NCBI GenBank assembly: GCA_041402045.1
Contig: JAWKSZ010000015.1
Location: 62,001-126,000, forward strand
From: JAGQRJ01 sp041402045
GTDB taxonomy: Bacteria; Planctomycetota; J058
Direction of reading: 5' to 3'
DNA length: 64,000 nt
Made by a program: the position numbers and the translations under genes. The notes below the pieces were generated by a model. The model did not search any database. It saw only the letters and a program-made list of their open reading frames with translations, and was not told where the DNA came from. Each line of letters begins with the position of its first letter. The stretch's first letter is position 1. Shown here one piece after another: positions 46,807 to 55,669 of the stretch.

Positions 46807-49113
46807 ATGAGCGCCCCGCCGCCCCCCACCGCCACGTCCCTGGATCAGTCCGGGCTGAGCATGAAGACGACCCTCGTCCTCGCGCTGATCGTGGGCGGCC
46901 TGGGCCTGTGGGTGTTCCTCGGCGAGAACGAGGTCAAGACCAGCCAGGAGACCCAGTTCGACACCAAGCGCCTGCTCCCGCACCTCGAGCCCGAGGACGT
47001 GACCGCCCTCGAGATCACCCGCCGCGGGCAGCAGGACCTGGCCCTCGAGCTCCAGGGCGAGGGCGACGCCGCCCAGTGGACGCTGACCGCGCCGCTCGAG
47101 GACCGCGCCGAGGAGGCCGCCGTGCAGCGCCTGCTCAACAACCTGCGCTTCGCCGAGTTCGCCCAGCGCCTGTCGCCGCCGGAGCTCGACGAGGTGGGCA
47201 TGGGCGAGACCGAGCTCACGCTCACGATCCAGCGCAGGACCAAGGACCCCTACGCCCTGACCTTCGGCGCCGAGCGCCCCGACGGGAGCTACCCCGTGAC
47301 CCTCGCCGGGCAGGACGGCGGGTTCCTCGTGCGCAAGAGCCTGATCGACACGAACTTCACCGACCCGCTCTGGACGTACCGCCGCAAGGAGCTGTTCCAG
47401 ATCCCCAAGTCGGTGGAGCTGCGGGTCGAGCGCCGCGAGGGCGCGGACCTGACCCTCGTGCGCCACGACGGGTTCTGGCGCCTGGACGACCCCCAGGGCG
47501 AGTACGCCGACCCCGACCGCTGCAACGAGCTGGTCAAGGAGATCCGCGGACTCAAGGCGCTCTCGAGCGAGCAGGACGCGCCCAGCGACGCGGACCTCGC
47601 GCGCTTCGGGCTGGCCCCGCCCGAGGTCGTGGTCAGCCTCGTGCCTCCTGAGGGCGCTGGCGAGACCGAGGCCGTCGAGCTCGGCGTCGAGGTCCCCCAG
47701 CAGAGCGGCGTGCGCTACGCCCGGGTCCGCGGGCGGCCCTACGTCTACCGCGTGGCCAGCGCCAAGCTCGACGAGCAGCTCGAGGGCCAGCGCGACGACT
47801 ACCGCTCGCTGAAGCTGATCCCGCTGGCGGGCAACGCCCAGACCGTGACCGGGATCGGGGTCCTGTTCCCGGGCGACGGGCTGGAGTGGCACGTCGAGCG
47901 CCAGCGCGACGGCTCCTGGGCCTTCCGCGAGGTCGGGACCAAGGTCGAGGACCTCGTGCGCCAGACCCTGGTCGAGCGCCTGGTGGGCCTCGAGCTCCTG
48001 GCCCCCGCCGAGGTCACGGCCGCGGTGGCCGGCGTCGACGCGCCCCAGACCCAGGTGCGGGTCAGCGAGAACGAGCTCACCCGCGAGCTGCAGATCGGGG
48101 CCGAGGTCGAGGGGGACCCGGGCGTCTACTACGTGCGCCGGGCGGGGGAGCAGCGGATCTACACCGCGGAGCTGGGCGAGAGCCTGCTCCAGACCCTGCG
48201 CGACGCCGACCTGGCGCTGATCGACAGGACGATCCTGATCGCCAGCCACTGGGACGCGCAGCGCCTCGAGCTGCGCCAGGGCGAGACCCCCGAGCTGGTG
48301 ATCGAGAGCCTGGGCAACGACCCGCCGACCTGGCGCCAGGCGGTCCCCGAGGGCAAGGCCGACAAGGACATGCTCGCGACCTTCATGGAGCGCTTCGACC
48401 AGGTGCAGGTCGAGGCCTACGTCGCCCGCGACCTGCCCGAGCTCTACGAGCGCTACGGCCTCGACGCGCCGCGCACGCTCACGATCACCGTGCGCACCTA
48501 CGTCGAGGGCGAGGAGACCGAGGAGCTGCGCACGCTGTATCTGGGCAAGCGCGAGGGCGAGTACGTCTACGCGCGCAACCCCGACGGGCCCAGCGCGATC
48601 GGCAAGGTCGACGCCGGCTTCCTCGACCGCGCCGCCCGCGGCTTCGCCCGGGGAGCCAAGGTCCTGAGCGTGGACGCGAACCTGGTGTGCGAGCTCTCCC
48701 TCGAGCTCGGCGGGCAACCGGTGCTCGAGCTGCAGAAGCCCGAGGGCGCGATCGCCTGGCAGGACGGCCCCACCCTGCTGGAGGAGGCCCTCGAGGACCG
48801 GCTCAAGACCGCGCTGTTGCAGTTCGAGTCCCTGGAGCTGACCGAGGTCTCCGACGCGACCCCCGAGAAGCTCGCCGAGCGCGCGCTGGCGCCGCCGGAG
48901 GGCAAGCTCGTGCTGGCCACGCGCCCCTTCGGCGGGGGCGAGGTCACCCGCTACACCGTGCTCCTCGGCCAGAAGGTCGGCGAGCGCGTGCGCTGGGCCG
49001 CGGTCGAGGGCGAGGGCCGCTTGGGCCAGCTGTTCGACGAGCCGATCCGCGCGCTGAGCCGCCTGGCCCAGGACCTCCCCGGCGCCTTCCCCCCGGTCCC
49101 ACCGCCCAAGTGA
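46807..49113 (+). CDS. DUF4340 membrane-anchored protein
   Basis: A 768-aa protein with one membrane segment at about 18-38 (MKTTLVLALIVGGLGLWVF) and a long extracytoplasmic part made of three or more repeats of the DUF4340 fold, each with a W-x-L-x-x-P core (QWTLTAPLEDRAEEAAVQRLL, FWRLDDPQGEYADPDRC) and a VELGV/LTFGA strand. DUF4340 genes regularly follow GldG-like genes, so it is probably part of the same envelope complex (family knowledge plus context). The VOC gene overlaps its stop by four bases. Confidence 0.88.
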   Translation: MSAPPPPTATSLDQSGLSMKTTLVLALIVGGLGLWVFLGENEVKTSQETQFDTKRLLPHLEPEDVTALEITRRGQQDLALELQGEGDAAQWTLTAPLEDRAEEAAVQRLLNNLRFAEFAQRLSPPELDEVGMGETELTLTIQRRTKDPYALTFGAERPDGSYPVTLAGQDGGFLVRKSLIDTNFTDPLWTYRRKELFQIPKSVELRVERREGADLTLVRHDGFWRLDDPQGEYADPDRCNELVKEIRGLKALSSEQDAPSDADLARFGLAPPEVVVSLVPPEGAGETEAVELGVEVPQQSGVRYARVRGRPYVYRVASAKLDEQLEGQRDDYRSLKLIPLAGNAQTVTGIGVLFPGDGLEWHVERQRDGSWAFREVGTKVEDLVRQTLVERLVGLELLAPAEVTAAVAGVDAPQTQVRVSENELTRELQIGAEVEGDPGVYYVRRAGEQRIYTAELGESLLQTLRDADLALIDRTILIASHWDAQRLELRQGETPELVIESLGNDPPTWRQAVPEGKADKDMLATFMERFDQVQVEAYVARDLPELYERYGLDAPRTLTITVRTYVEGEETEELRTLYLGKREGEYVYARNPDGPSAIGKVDAGFLDRAARGFARGAKVLSVDANLVCELSLELGGQPVLELQKPEGAIAWQDGPTLLEEALEDRLKTALLQFESLELTEVSDATPEKLAERALAPPEGKLVLATRPFGGGEVTRYTVLLGQKVGERVRWAAVEGEGRLGQLFDEPIRALSRLAQDLPGAFPPVPPPK

Positions 49114-49526
49114 CCGCCCCCAGCTTCACCCACGTCGCGCTGCACGTCCCCGACGTGGGGGAGGCGATCGCGTTCTTCGCCGACTACTGCCGGCTGCAGG
49201 TCGTGCACTCCCGGGGAGAGGGCGCGCGGCGGGTGGTGTGGCTGGCCGAGCCCGGGCGCGAGAAGGTGCTCGTGTTCGTGCTGATCCCGGGCGGGGCGGA
49301 GCGCCCGCAGCGCGAGGGCGACTTCGCGCACCTGGGCTTCGCGCTCGACAGCAAGGCCGCCGTCGACGCGGTGGCCGCGCGCGCGCGGGCCGAGGGCCGC
49401 CTGGCCTGGGAGCCGCGCCAGAGCGGCTGGCCCGTGGGCTACTACTGCGCCGTGCGCGGCCCCGGCGGCGCCGCGGTCGAGTTCAGCTACGGCCAGCCCC
49501 TGGGGCCCGGCTCCCCCGACCTGTGA
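49110..49526 (+). CDS. Glyoxalase/VOC superfamily protein
   Basis: A 138-aa protein of two beta-alpha-beta-beta-beta units. FTHVALHVPDVGEAIAFFADYCRL opens the first unit with the metal-ligand His, and FAHLGFAL the second; the Glu in VEFSYG ends the metal site. These features support a divalent-metal VOC enzyme such as a glyoxalase I or dioxygenase-like protein. The substrate cannot be told. GTG start overlaps the DUF4340 stop. Confidence 0.88.
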   Translation: MTAPSFTHVALHVPDVGEAIAFFADYCRLQVVHSRGEGARRVVWLAEPGREKVLVFVLIPGGAERPQREGDFAHLGFALDSKAAVDAVAARARAEGRLAWEPRQSGWPVGYYCAVRGPGGAAVEFSYGQPLGPGSPDL

Positions 49527-49701
49527 GCCGGCCGCGGAGTCCCGGTCTGCGGTCCGCGCCGCCGGGCTGGGCGCCCGGTTCGGGATAGCCCAGGAGGACG
49601 TACGGCCCGTTGAGGTCCGCTCCGGCCTTCCAGCAGGACTTCAACCCGGCCCCGAGATTCCGCCGTCCAGGTCGCCGTGACCTCGGGAGGGACGGTCACG
49701 G

Positions 49702-49745
49702 GCGAGCTCGCCGATCGAGCGCGCGCGCTCGATCGGCGAGCTCGC
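49702..49745. repeat. Perfect 44-bp palindrome
   Basis: Each 22-base half (GCGAGCTCGCCGATCGAGCG at its outer end) is the exact reverse complement of the other with no spacer. It sits where a protein-like reading frame begins without a proper start. It would extrude as a cruciform, or mark a fold-back junction in the genome or the assembly. Confidence 0.9.
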
Positions 49746-50040
49746 GACCGCCGCGTGGGCCGAGACCCCCGAGCGCTTCGCCCAGCGCGACGCGCCGGTG
49801 GTCCTGCTGCGCGGCGACGAGCGCCGGGTCGTGTTCACGCTCCCGGCCGGGGCTGCGCTGACGCAGCTCGCCACGATCTCCCTCGACGGCGTCGCCTACG
49901 CCTACGTCTTGTTCCACGACGCGACGGGGCTCGTGGAGCTGAGCGCGCTCGGCGAGGCGCGCCCCGCCTCCAGCGAGCGCGCCCCTGGCCCCCGCCCCGA
50001 GGGCACGGCCGGGCTCAGGGACGCGGTCCAGGGGAGCTGA
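49726..50040 (+). pseudogene. 5'-truncated gene remnant at the palindrome
   Basis: From the palindrome onward the frame reads SIGELATAAWAETPERFA and later VVLLRGDERRVVFTLPAGAAL, IATISLDGVAYAYVLFHD-like, ending at TGA 50040. It looks like the C-terminal 100 residues of a real protein, but there is no start or ribosome site at a suitable place (the first GTG is about 49759). On the other side of the palindrome the minus strand encodes a different protein-like scrap (ADLNGPYVLLGYPEPGAQPGG). The 517-bp gap from 49527 therefore holds gene debris rather than a whole gene. Confidence 0.5.
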
Positions 50041-50043
50041 GGC

Positions 50044-52146
50044 TCAGAGCGGGGGGAGCCCCGGCAGGATCTTGTCGAGGGTCAGGGGGAACTCCCGCAC
50101 GCGGACCCCCGTCGCGTCATGGATCCCGTTGGCGATCGCGGCGCCGATCCCGCAGATCCCGAGCTCGCCCACGCCCTTGGACGCCAGGGGCCCGCAGCGC
50201 GGGTCGGGCTCCTCGAGCAAGAGCACGTCCAGCCGCGGCACGTCGCGGTTGACCGGGACGTGGTATTCCGCGAGGTCGCGGTTCACGTAGGCCCCGGTCC
50301 GGGGGTCGAGGAGCAGCTCCTCCAGCAGCGCCCCCCCGATCCCGAAGGTCATGGCTCCGATCAACTGCGAGCGCGCGGTCAGCGGGTTGAGCACGCGCCC
50401 GAAGGAGAACGCCCCCACCGCGCGGCGCAGCCGGGGCTCCCCGGTGATCGCGTTCACCGCGACCTCGACGAAGTGCGCGCCGTACATGTATTGGGCGTAC
50501 TCCTCCTGGTCCTCGCCGGGCTCGAGGTGCCCCTCGGCGCTGCGCGGACCGCCCGCCTCGAGCTGGCGCCGCAGCTGCTGGCACGCGCGGTGCACGGCGC
50601 CGCCGGCGCTCGCGGCGCCGAAGGAGCCGCCGGAGCCCGAGCTCCTGGGCAAGTCGCTGTCGGCGAGCCGCACCTGCACCCGCTCCAGGGGCAGCCCCAG
50701 CGCGTCGGCCGCGATCTGGGTCAAGAGCGTGTAGGTCCCGGTGCCAATGTCGGTCATGTCCAACTCGACCGCGGCCTGCCCCTCCTCGTCGAGAGAGACC
50801 CGCGCTCGGGACTCGCTGAGGAAATTCGGGCGCGTGGCCGCCGCGAGGCCGTGGCCGATCAGCCAGTCCCCCTCGCGCGCGCCCCCGGGCCCGCGCTGGC
50901 GCCAGCCGTAGCGCTCGGCGCCAGCCTCCAGGCAGCGCCCGAGGTCGTAGCTCGCGAAGGGCTTGCCGCTCATGGGCTCGCGCCGAGCCAGGTTCCGCAG
51001 GCGCAGGTCCAGCGGGTCCTGACCCAGGGCTCGGGCCAGCTCGTCCACCGCGCTCTCGAAGGCCAGCGAGCCCACCGCCTCCCCGGGCGCGCGCAGGCTG
51101 TCGATCGCCGGGAGGTCCGTCGAGATCACGCGGTGTCGGGTGCGCAGACCGCGGCAGGCGTAGGCCGCCCGCGCCGTCGCGGCGCACGCCTCCGCGAAGG
51201 CGTAGCCCCTGGACATGGGCATGAGGCTCTCGTGGGCCACCGCCAGGAGCTCGCCCGCCTCGCTCGCCCCGAGGCGCACGCGCTGGATCGAGCTCCCGCG
51301 GTGCGGGGCGGAGGCGAAGGCGTTGCGCCGGGTCTGGACCACCCGCACCGGCCGCCCGAGCTCGAGGGCGGCCAAGGACGCGAGCACCGCGTCGCCGTGG
51401 ATCCCGAGCTTGCTCCCGAAGCCGCCGCCGACGAACGGGCTCAAGACCCGGATCCGATCCTCCTCCAGGTTCAGCGTGTTCGCGAGCGCGGTGACCCCGC
51501 TGCCCACGATCTGGATCGAGGTGTGCACGGTGAGCCGCTCCCCGTCCCACTCGGCGAGCGTGGCGTGGGGCTCCATGGCCGCGGCGATCTGCCCGGCGGT
51601 GCGGTAGGTGGCGTCGACCCGCACCGCCGCCTCGGCCCAAGCCGCGTCGAAGTCGCCCTGGCTCACGTCGGCGTCAGTGCCCCCGTCGAGCTCGTCGGGG
51701 GTCTCCTGGAGCTCCGAAGGCTCGTCCCCGGTCACCGCGAAGCGCCCCTCCTCGGCGTCGACCTCGACCTCGACCAGGCGCGCGGCGTGGCGCGCGACCT
51801 CGAGGGACTCGGCGACCACGAGGGCCACCGGCTCGCCGTAGAACGCGACCCGCGGCGCCGCGAGCAGGGCGTGGGACTGCGTGAAGCGGTCGGCGTCCGC
51901 GGGCTCGCCCCGCGGTCGCTGGGCGGGGGCGTTCTCGTGGGTCAGCACCTCGACCACCCCCGCGACCTCCCGCGCGCGGGAGGCGTCGACCCGGAGCGCG
52001 CCGGGGGCGGCCTTGGCCTCGACGATCCAGCCAATGAGCGGACGCTGAGCCAGCGCGTGGTCGCTGGCGTAGCTCGCCCGGCCGCGGACCTTCAGCGGCC
52101 CGTCGACCCGCGGCAGGGGGCGGCCCAGGAACGTGCCTTCACTCAT
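50044..52146 (-). CDS. Molybdopterin-binding subunit of a xanthine-dehydrogenase-family oxidoreductase (PaoC type)
   Basis: A 700-aa large subunit. LPRVDGPLKVRGRASYASDH opens the small domain; Moco-binding blocks include SPFVGGGFGSK, RAPGEAVGS and SGSGGSFGAASAGG. The catalytic Glu is in GVGELGICG near residue 660. This subunit binds molybdenum cofactor and hydroxylates aldehydes or N-heterocycles. It overlaps the FAD subunit by four bases and ends the three-gene operon. No XdhC/MocA maturation gene is next to it. E. coli PaoC is cytoplasmic-to-periplasmic via its small subunit; here no Tat signal is seen. Confidence 0.92.
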   Translation of the reverse strand: MSEGTFLGRPLPRVDGPLKVRGRASYASDHALAQRPLIGWIVEAKAAPGALRVDASRAREVAGVVEVLTHENAPAQRPRGEPADADRFTQSHALLAAPRVAFYGEPVALVVAESLEVARHAARLVEVEVDAEEGRFAVTGDEPSELQETPDELDGGTDADVSQGDFDAAWAEAAVRVDATYRTAGQIAAAMEPHATLAEWDGERLTVHTSIQIVGSGVTALANTLNLEEDRIRVLSPFVGGGFGSKLGIHGDAVLASLAALELGRPVRVVQTRRNAFASAPHRGSSIQRVRLGASEAGELLAVAHESLMPMSRGYAFAEACAATARAAYACRGLRTRHRVISTDLPAIDSLRAPGEAVGSLAFESAVDELARALGQDPLDLRLRNLARREPMSGKPFASYDLGRCLEAGAERYGWRQRGPGGAREGDWLIGHGLAAATRPNFLSESRARVSLDEEGQAAVELDMTDIGTGTYTLLTQIAADALGLPLERVQVRLADSDLPRSSGSGGSFGAASAGGAVHRACQQLRRQLEAGGPRSAEGHLEPGEDQEEYAQYMYGAHFVEVAVNAITGEPRLRRAVGAFSFGRVLNPLTARSQLIGAMTFGIGGALLEELLLDPRTGAYVNRDLAEYHVPVNRDVPRLDVLLLEEPDPRCGPLASKGVGELGICGIGAAIANGIHDATGVRVREFPLTLDKILPGLPPL

Positions 52147-53126
52147 GGCTGCACCTCCCGGCGCAGGTCCTCCAGGACCCCGATCAGCACCCGCTCGGTC
52201 AGCGGGATCTTGAAGTCGTTCTGCCCGCGGCCCACGGCGGGCTCGAGCTCGGCGCGGACCGCAGCGCGGAAGGCCTCGCGGGTCGCCGGGCGCCCGCGCA
52301 GCGCGCGCTCGAGGGTGCGCGCGCGCCAGGGCCGGGGGGCCACGCCCCCGAGGGCGACCCGCACCTGGGCCACCTCCCCGCCCTCGAGCTCGAGGGCCGC
52401 CGCGACCGAGACCAGGGCGAAGGCGTAGCTGCTGCGCTGGCGCACCTTGAGGTAGGCCTGCGCGCCCCCGGGCGGCGGCGGCAGCGCGACCGCCTCGATC
52501 AGCTCGCCGTCGGCCAGGGTGTGCTCGAGCTGCGGCGTGTCGCCGGGCAAGCGGTAGAGGTCGTCCAGCTCCACCCACCGCTGCGCGCCCTCGGGGTCGC
52601 GCACGCACACGTAGGCGTCGAGGGCCGCCAGGGCCACGGCCATGTCCGAGGGGTGCGTGGCGATACAGGCCTCGCTCGTCCCCAGGATCGCGTGCATGCG
52701 GTTGTGGCCCTCCAGCGCGCCGCAGCCGCTGCCCGGCTCACGCTTGTTGCACGGCTGACCGAGCTCGTAGAAGTAATAGCAGCGCGTGCGCTGGAGCAGG
52801 TTCCCCGCGGTGGTCGCCATGTTGCGGATCTGCGGGGTGGCTCCGGCGAGCAGGGCTTCGCTCAGCAGGGGGTAGCGCGCGCGCACCACGGGGTCCGCGG
52901 CCAGGCGCGCGTTCTTGACCTCGGCCCCGATCAAGAGCCCGCCCTCGCGCTCCTCGATCCTGGCCAGCGGCAGGTGGGACACGTCGACCAGGCGCTCGGG
53001 GGTCTCGACCCCGAGCTTCATGAGGTCGAGGAGGTTCGTGCCGCCGCCGAGGAAGGCCCCGCCGCCCTGCGCGCGCTCGGCGGCCTCGAGGGCGGAGCCA
53101 GCCCGGGTGTAGACGAAGGGGTTCAT
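52143..53126 (-). CDS. FAD-binding subunit of the molybdenum oxidoreductase (PaoB type)
   Basis: A 327-aa protein. FLGGGTNLLDLMK and TTAGNLLQRTRC are the FAD-binding signatures. An insertion CYYFYELGQPCNKREPGSGC carries extra cysteines like the 4Fe-4S loop in PaoB and 4-hydroxybenzoyl-CoA reductase, so the subunit probably holds FAD and an additional cluster. It passes electrons from the 2Fe-2S subunit. Four-base overlaps on both sides show one transcript. Confidence 0.92.
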   Translation of the reverse strand: MNPFVYTRAGSALEAAERAQGGGAFLGGGTNLLDLMKLGVETPERLVDVSHLPLARIEEREGGLLIGAEVKNARLAADPVVRARYPLLSEALLAGATPQIRNMATTAGNLLQRTRCYYFYELGQPCNKREPGSGCGALEGHNRMHAILGTSEACIATHPSDMAVALAALDAYVCVRDPEGAQRWVELDDLYRLPGDTPQLEHTLADGELIEAVALPPPPGGAQAYLKVRQRSSYAFALVSVAAALELEGGEVAQVRVALGGVAPRPWRARTLERALRGRPATREAFRAAVRAELEPAVGRGQNDFKIPLTERVLIGVLEDLRREVQP

Positions 53127-53734
53127 GGGCTGGCCTCCTCGCTCAGGGCGTCACGCACCGCCGCCAGAATGTGGGGGTAGGCGCCGCAGCGGCAGAGGTT
53201 CCCGCTCAGCCGCTCCCGCAGCTCGTCGTCCGTGACGTGCAGCTCGCCGCGCAGGGGGGTGAGCGCGCTGGGCTCCCCCCGCGCGAGCTCGTCGAGGAGC
53301 GCGGTCGCCGAACAGAGCTGCCCCGACGTGCAGAACCCGCACTGGAACGCGTCGCGGGCCATGAACGCCCGCTGCAGCGGGCTGAGCCCCTCGGCGTCGG
53401 CCAGGCCCTCCACGGTCACGACCTCCCGTCCGGCGTAGCTCGCGGCGAGGGCGAGGCAACTGTTGATCCGCTCGCCGTCGACGAGCACCGTGCAGGCTCC
53501 GCATTGGCCGTGGTCGCAGCCCTTGTGCACGCCCTGGAGCCCCAGCTCCTCGCGCAGCGCGTCGAGCAGGGTCGTGCGCACGTCGAGCTCGAGCGCGCGC
53601 CGCTCCCCGTTGACCGTGAGCTCGAGCTCGAGGCGCGGGCCGCGCAGCCGCGTCGGTGGGCCCGCCGCCCCCGGCTGATCGGCGCTCGTGGCGCGGCGCT
53701 CGGCGCGCAGGTGGACGTCGTCTCCGCGTTTCAT
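53123..53734 (-). CDS. 2Fe-2S subunit of the molybdenum oxidoreductase (PaoA type)
   Basis: A 203-aa protein with the plant-type ferredoxin cluster C-x4-C-x2-C (GCDHGQCGACTVLVDG) and the helical second cluster (CGFCT ... CRCGAY). An N-terminal extension of about 35 Arg/Ala-rich residues replaces the Tat signal of E. coli PaoA; it has no twin-arginine plus hydrophobic core, so the enzyme is likely cytoplasmic. First gene of the operon; GGGAGAGG precedes the ATG. Confidence 0.92.
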   Translation of the reverse strand: MKRGDDVHLRAERRATSADQPGAAGPPTRLRGPRLELELTVNGERRALELDVRTTLLDALREELGLQGVHKGCDHGQCGACTVLVDGERINSCLALAASYAGREVVTVEGLADAEGLSPLQRAFMARDAFQCGFCTSGQLCSATALLDELARGEPSALTPLRGELHVTDDELRERLSGNLCRCGAYPHILAAVRDALSEEASP

Positions 53735-53926
53735 GGGCCTCTCCCTTCGCGCGCGTGCGTTGCGCGCCCAGGGTCGACGCTAGCAGCGCTCGCGAAGCCT
53801 GAAAGGAGGCCGGACCCCAGGGCGGGCTCACGCTGCACTTGCACGGGGCATGGGCCAGATCTGTCGCATGCCAGAATGCGCGTGACAGCCGGCGGCACCT
53901 GGCGCGCCCCAGCGGAGGGAGGGCTC

Positions 53927-54640
53927 ATGGCTTCGACCCCGGACCGACCGACCCTGACCGCCGCGGTGTCCCTCGAGCCCTGGGACCTCTCGCAGCGCGC
54001 GCACCCAGCGACCCAGGATCCCGACGCCTGCGCTGCGCACTGGCAAGCGTGCCTCGCCGACGCCGGTGCTCTGGGGCTGCGCGCCGTCGCGCCAGGCAGC
54101 TACGAGGTCGCGGTCGAGGACCTCGTCGAGCCCAGCGCCCTCCGCGCGGTATGGCGCGTCCACGCCCAGACCTACTTCTCCCCTGAGGACCCGCTGACTC
54201 CCGAGCAGCTCTGGGAGTGGCAGCAGCCGCTCCAGGGCGGCTTGGTCTTGCAGCAAGCTGGGCGCCCGCCCCTCCTGCCCGCCTGTTGCTGCTGCCTGGG
54301 GAACCTCGCCGACTGGAAGACGGTGCTCGCCGCGCCCCCCGCCGACTGGGACATGCTCTGGATCGGGCACCCCTGGGTCCAGGTCAAGGCCGAGGGCGCC
54401 CGCCTGCTGATCGGCCCCCCGACCGAGTCCTCTCAGCCCCCGAGCGAGGCCGCCTACGAGGTCGAGCTGGAGGCCCTCACGGCCGCCGTGGGCGAGGCCG
54501 AGTCGGCGCTCGAGGCCTTCGCGCAGCGCCTGGTGGAGCCGATCGCGGAGTGGCTGCGCGCCCAGGCCTTTGCCGTCGGGCCGGACGCGGCGCGCCGCGT
54601 CGCCCGGGTCGCGGCGGGCCTTGAGGCTGCGCGGTGCTGA
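53927..54640 (+). CDS. Unknown protein with a CCCC motif
   Basis: A 237-aa soluble protein starting at ATG 53927 with GGAGGGAGG upstream. The centre reads LLPACCCCLGNLADW (four consecutive cysteines near 120), followed by DWDMLWIGHPWVQV, and the last third is a helical coil. No family was recognised. The conserved-looking Cys and Trp residues suggest a binding site. It is divergent from the oxidoreductase operon across 192 bp in which no strong promoter stands out. Confidence 0.8.
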   Translation: MASTPDRPTLTAAVSLEPWDLSQRAHPATQDPDACAAHWQACLADAGALGLRAVAPGSYEVAVEDLVEPSALRAVWRVHAQTYFSPEDPLTPEQLWEWQQPLQGGLVLQQAGRPPLLPACCCCLGNLADWKTVLAAPPADWDMLWIGHPWVQVKAEGARLLIGPPTESSQPPSEAAYEVELEALTAAVGEAESALEAFAQRLVEPIAEWLRAQAFAVGPDAARRVARVAAGLEAARC

Positions 54641-54665
54641 ACGCAAAGCAACGCCTGACGATCGA

Positions 54666-54686
54666 GGGGTCGGCGAAGCCGACTCC
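54666..54686. terminator. Hairpin between convergent genes with GAA loop
   Basis: GGGTCGGC pairs with GCCGACTCC around a GAA triloop. The element and its flank (CGGCGAAGCCGACTCCCGA) resemble one unit of the 28.6-kb repeat array, so it may be a single copy of that family acting as a terminator. Confidence 0.5.
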
Positions 54687-54715
54687 CGAAGACCGGAGCG
54701 GAGCTCAACGGGCTG

Positions 54716-55669
54716 CTAGCTGCGGCAGTCGAGCAGGACCTTGAGGGTCGGGCGCTCGGCGGCCTCGGCGATCGCGGCCACGCCCTCGCTCAGCGGACGC
54801 ACCGCCGAGATCATGGGGCGGACCTTGACGCGGCCGCTGGCCAGGGCGTCGAGGGCGGGCGCGAAGGGGCCGCAGCGCGAGCCGAGCACGGTGATCTCGT
54901 GGATCACCAGCGGCGCCAGGTTGACCTGGTGGTGCTCGGCGACGGTGCTCTTGAGGACCAGCGTGCCCCGAGGCTGGACCGAGACCAGCGCGGCCTCGAA
55001 CCCGGCCGCCGAGCCGGTGGCCTCGACCACGAGCTGGTGCGGGCGGGGCGCGTAGTCGGCGAAGGCGCAGGTCTCGATCCCCAGGTCCTCGAGCAGCTTC
55101 AGCTTCTCGGGGTGCTTGCCCACGGCGAGCACCCGGTGCCCGGCGCTGTGCAGCACCTGGGCGATCACCTGCCCCAGCTTGCCGTCGCCGAACACCGCGC
55201 AGCGGGTCCCGGGCTCGAGCTCGGTCTGCTCCAGGATCTCGAAGGCGGCGGCCACGGGCTCGGTGAACACCGCGGTCTCGTCGCTGACCTTCTCGGGCAC
55301 CGCGTGCAGGTTCGCGGCGGGCACGATCACGTATTCGGCGAAGCAGCCGGGCGCGCCCTGGATCCCGAGCACGGTGCGGTGCGGACAGTGGCGGTCGAGG
55401 CCGCGGCGGCACCAGGCGCAGCGCCGGCAGGCGAAGTTGATCTCGCCCACGACCCGGGTCCCGACCTCCCAGTCGGCGCCCTCGACCACGCTCCCCACGA
55501 ACTCGTGGCCCAGGGTGCCCTGGTAGGCCATGTAGCCCTGGGTGATCTGCAGGTCCGTCGAGCACACCCCGGCGAGGTGCACCCGCACCAGGACCTCGCC
55601 CATGCCCGGGCTGGGGCGGGGGACCTCGGCCAGCCGCAGGCCCTCGGCGTCGAAGCGCAGGGCCCTCAT
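54716..55669 (-). CDS. Zinc-dependent alcohol dehydrogenase (MDR family)
   Basis: A 317-aa medium-chain dehydrogenase. GVCSTDLQ gives the catalytic-zinc Cys, GHEFVG the His-Glu pair, and CRRCAWCRRGLDRHC the four-Cys structural zinc. CAVFGDGKLGQVIAQVL is the NAD(P)-binding Rossmann loop (GxGxxG replaced by GDGKLG). The likely reaction is oxidation of a sugar or polyol, like sorbitol or threonine dehydrogenases. The start overlaps the stop of the SIS-domain gene (ATGA), and both may act on one sugar-phosphate pathway (inference). Confidence 0.9.
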   Translation of the reverse strand: MRALRFDAEGLRLAEVPRPSPGMGEVLVRVHLAGVCSTDLQITQGYMAYQGTLGHEFVGSVVEGADWEVGTRVVGEINFACRRCAWCRRGLDRHCPHRTVLGIQGAPGCFAEYVIVPAANLHAVPEKVSDETAVFTEPVAAAFEILEQTELEPGTRCAVFGDGKLGQVIAQVLHSAGHRVLAVGKHPEKLKLLEDLGIETCAFADYAPRPHQLVVEATGSAAGFEAALVSVQPRGTLVLKSTVAEHHQVNLAPLVIHEITVLGSRCGPFAPALDALASGRVKVRPMISAVRPLSEGVAAIAEAAERPTLKVLLDCRS

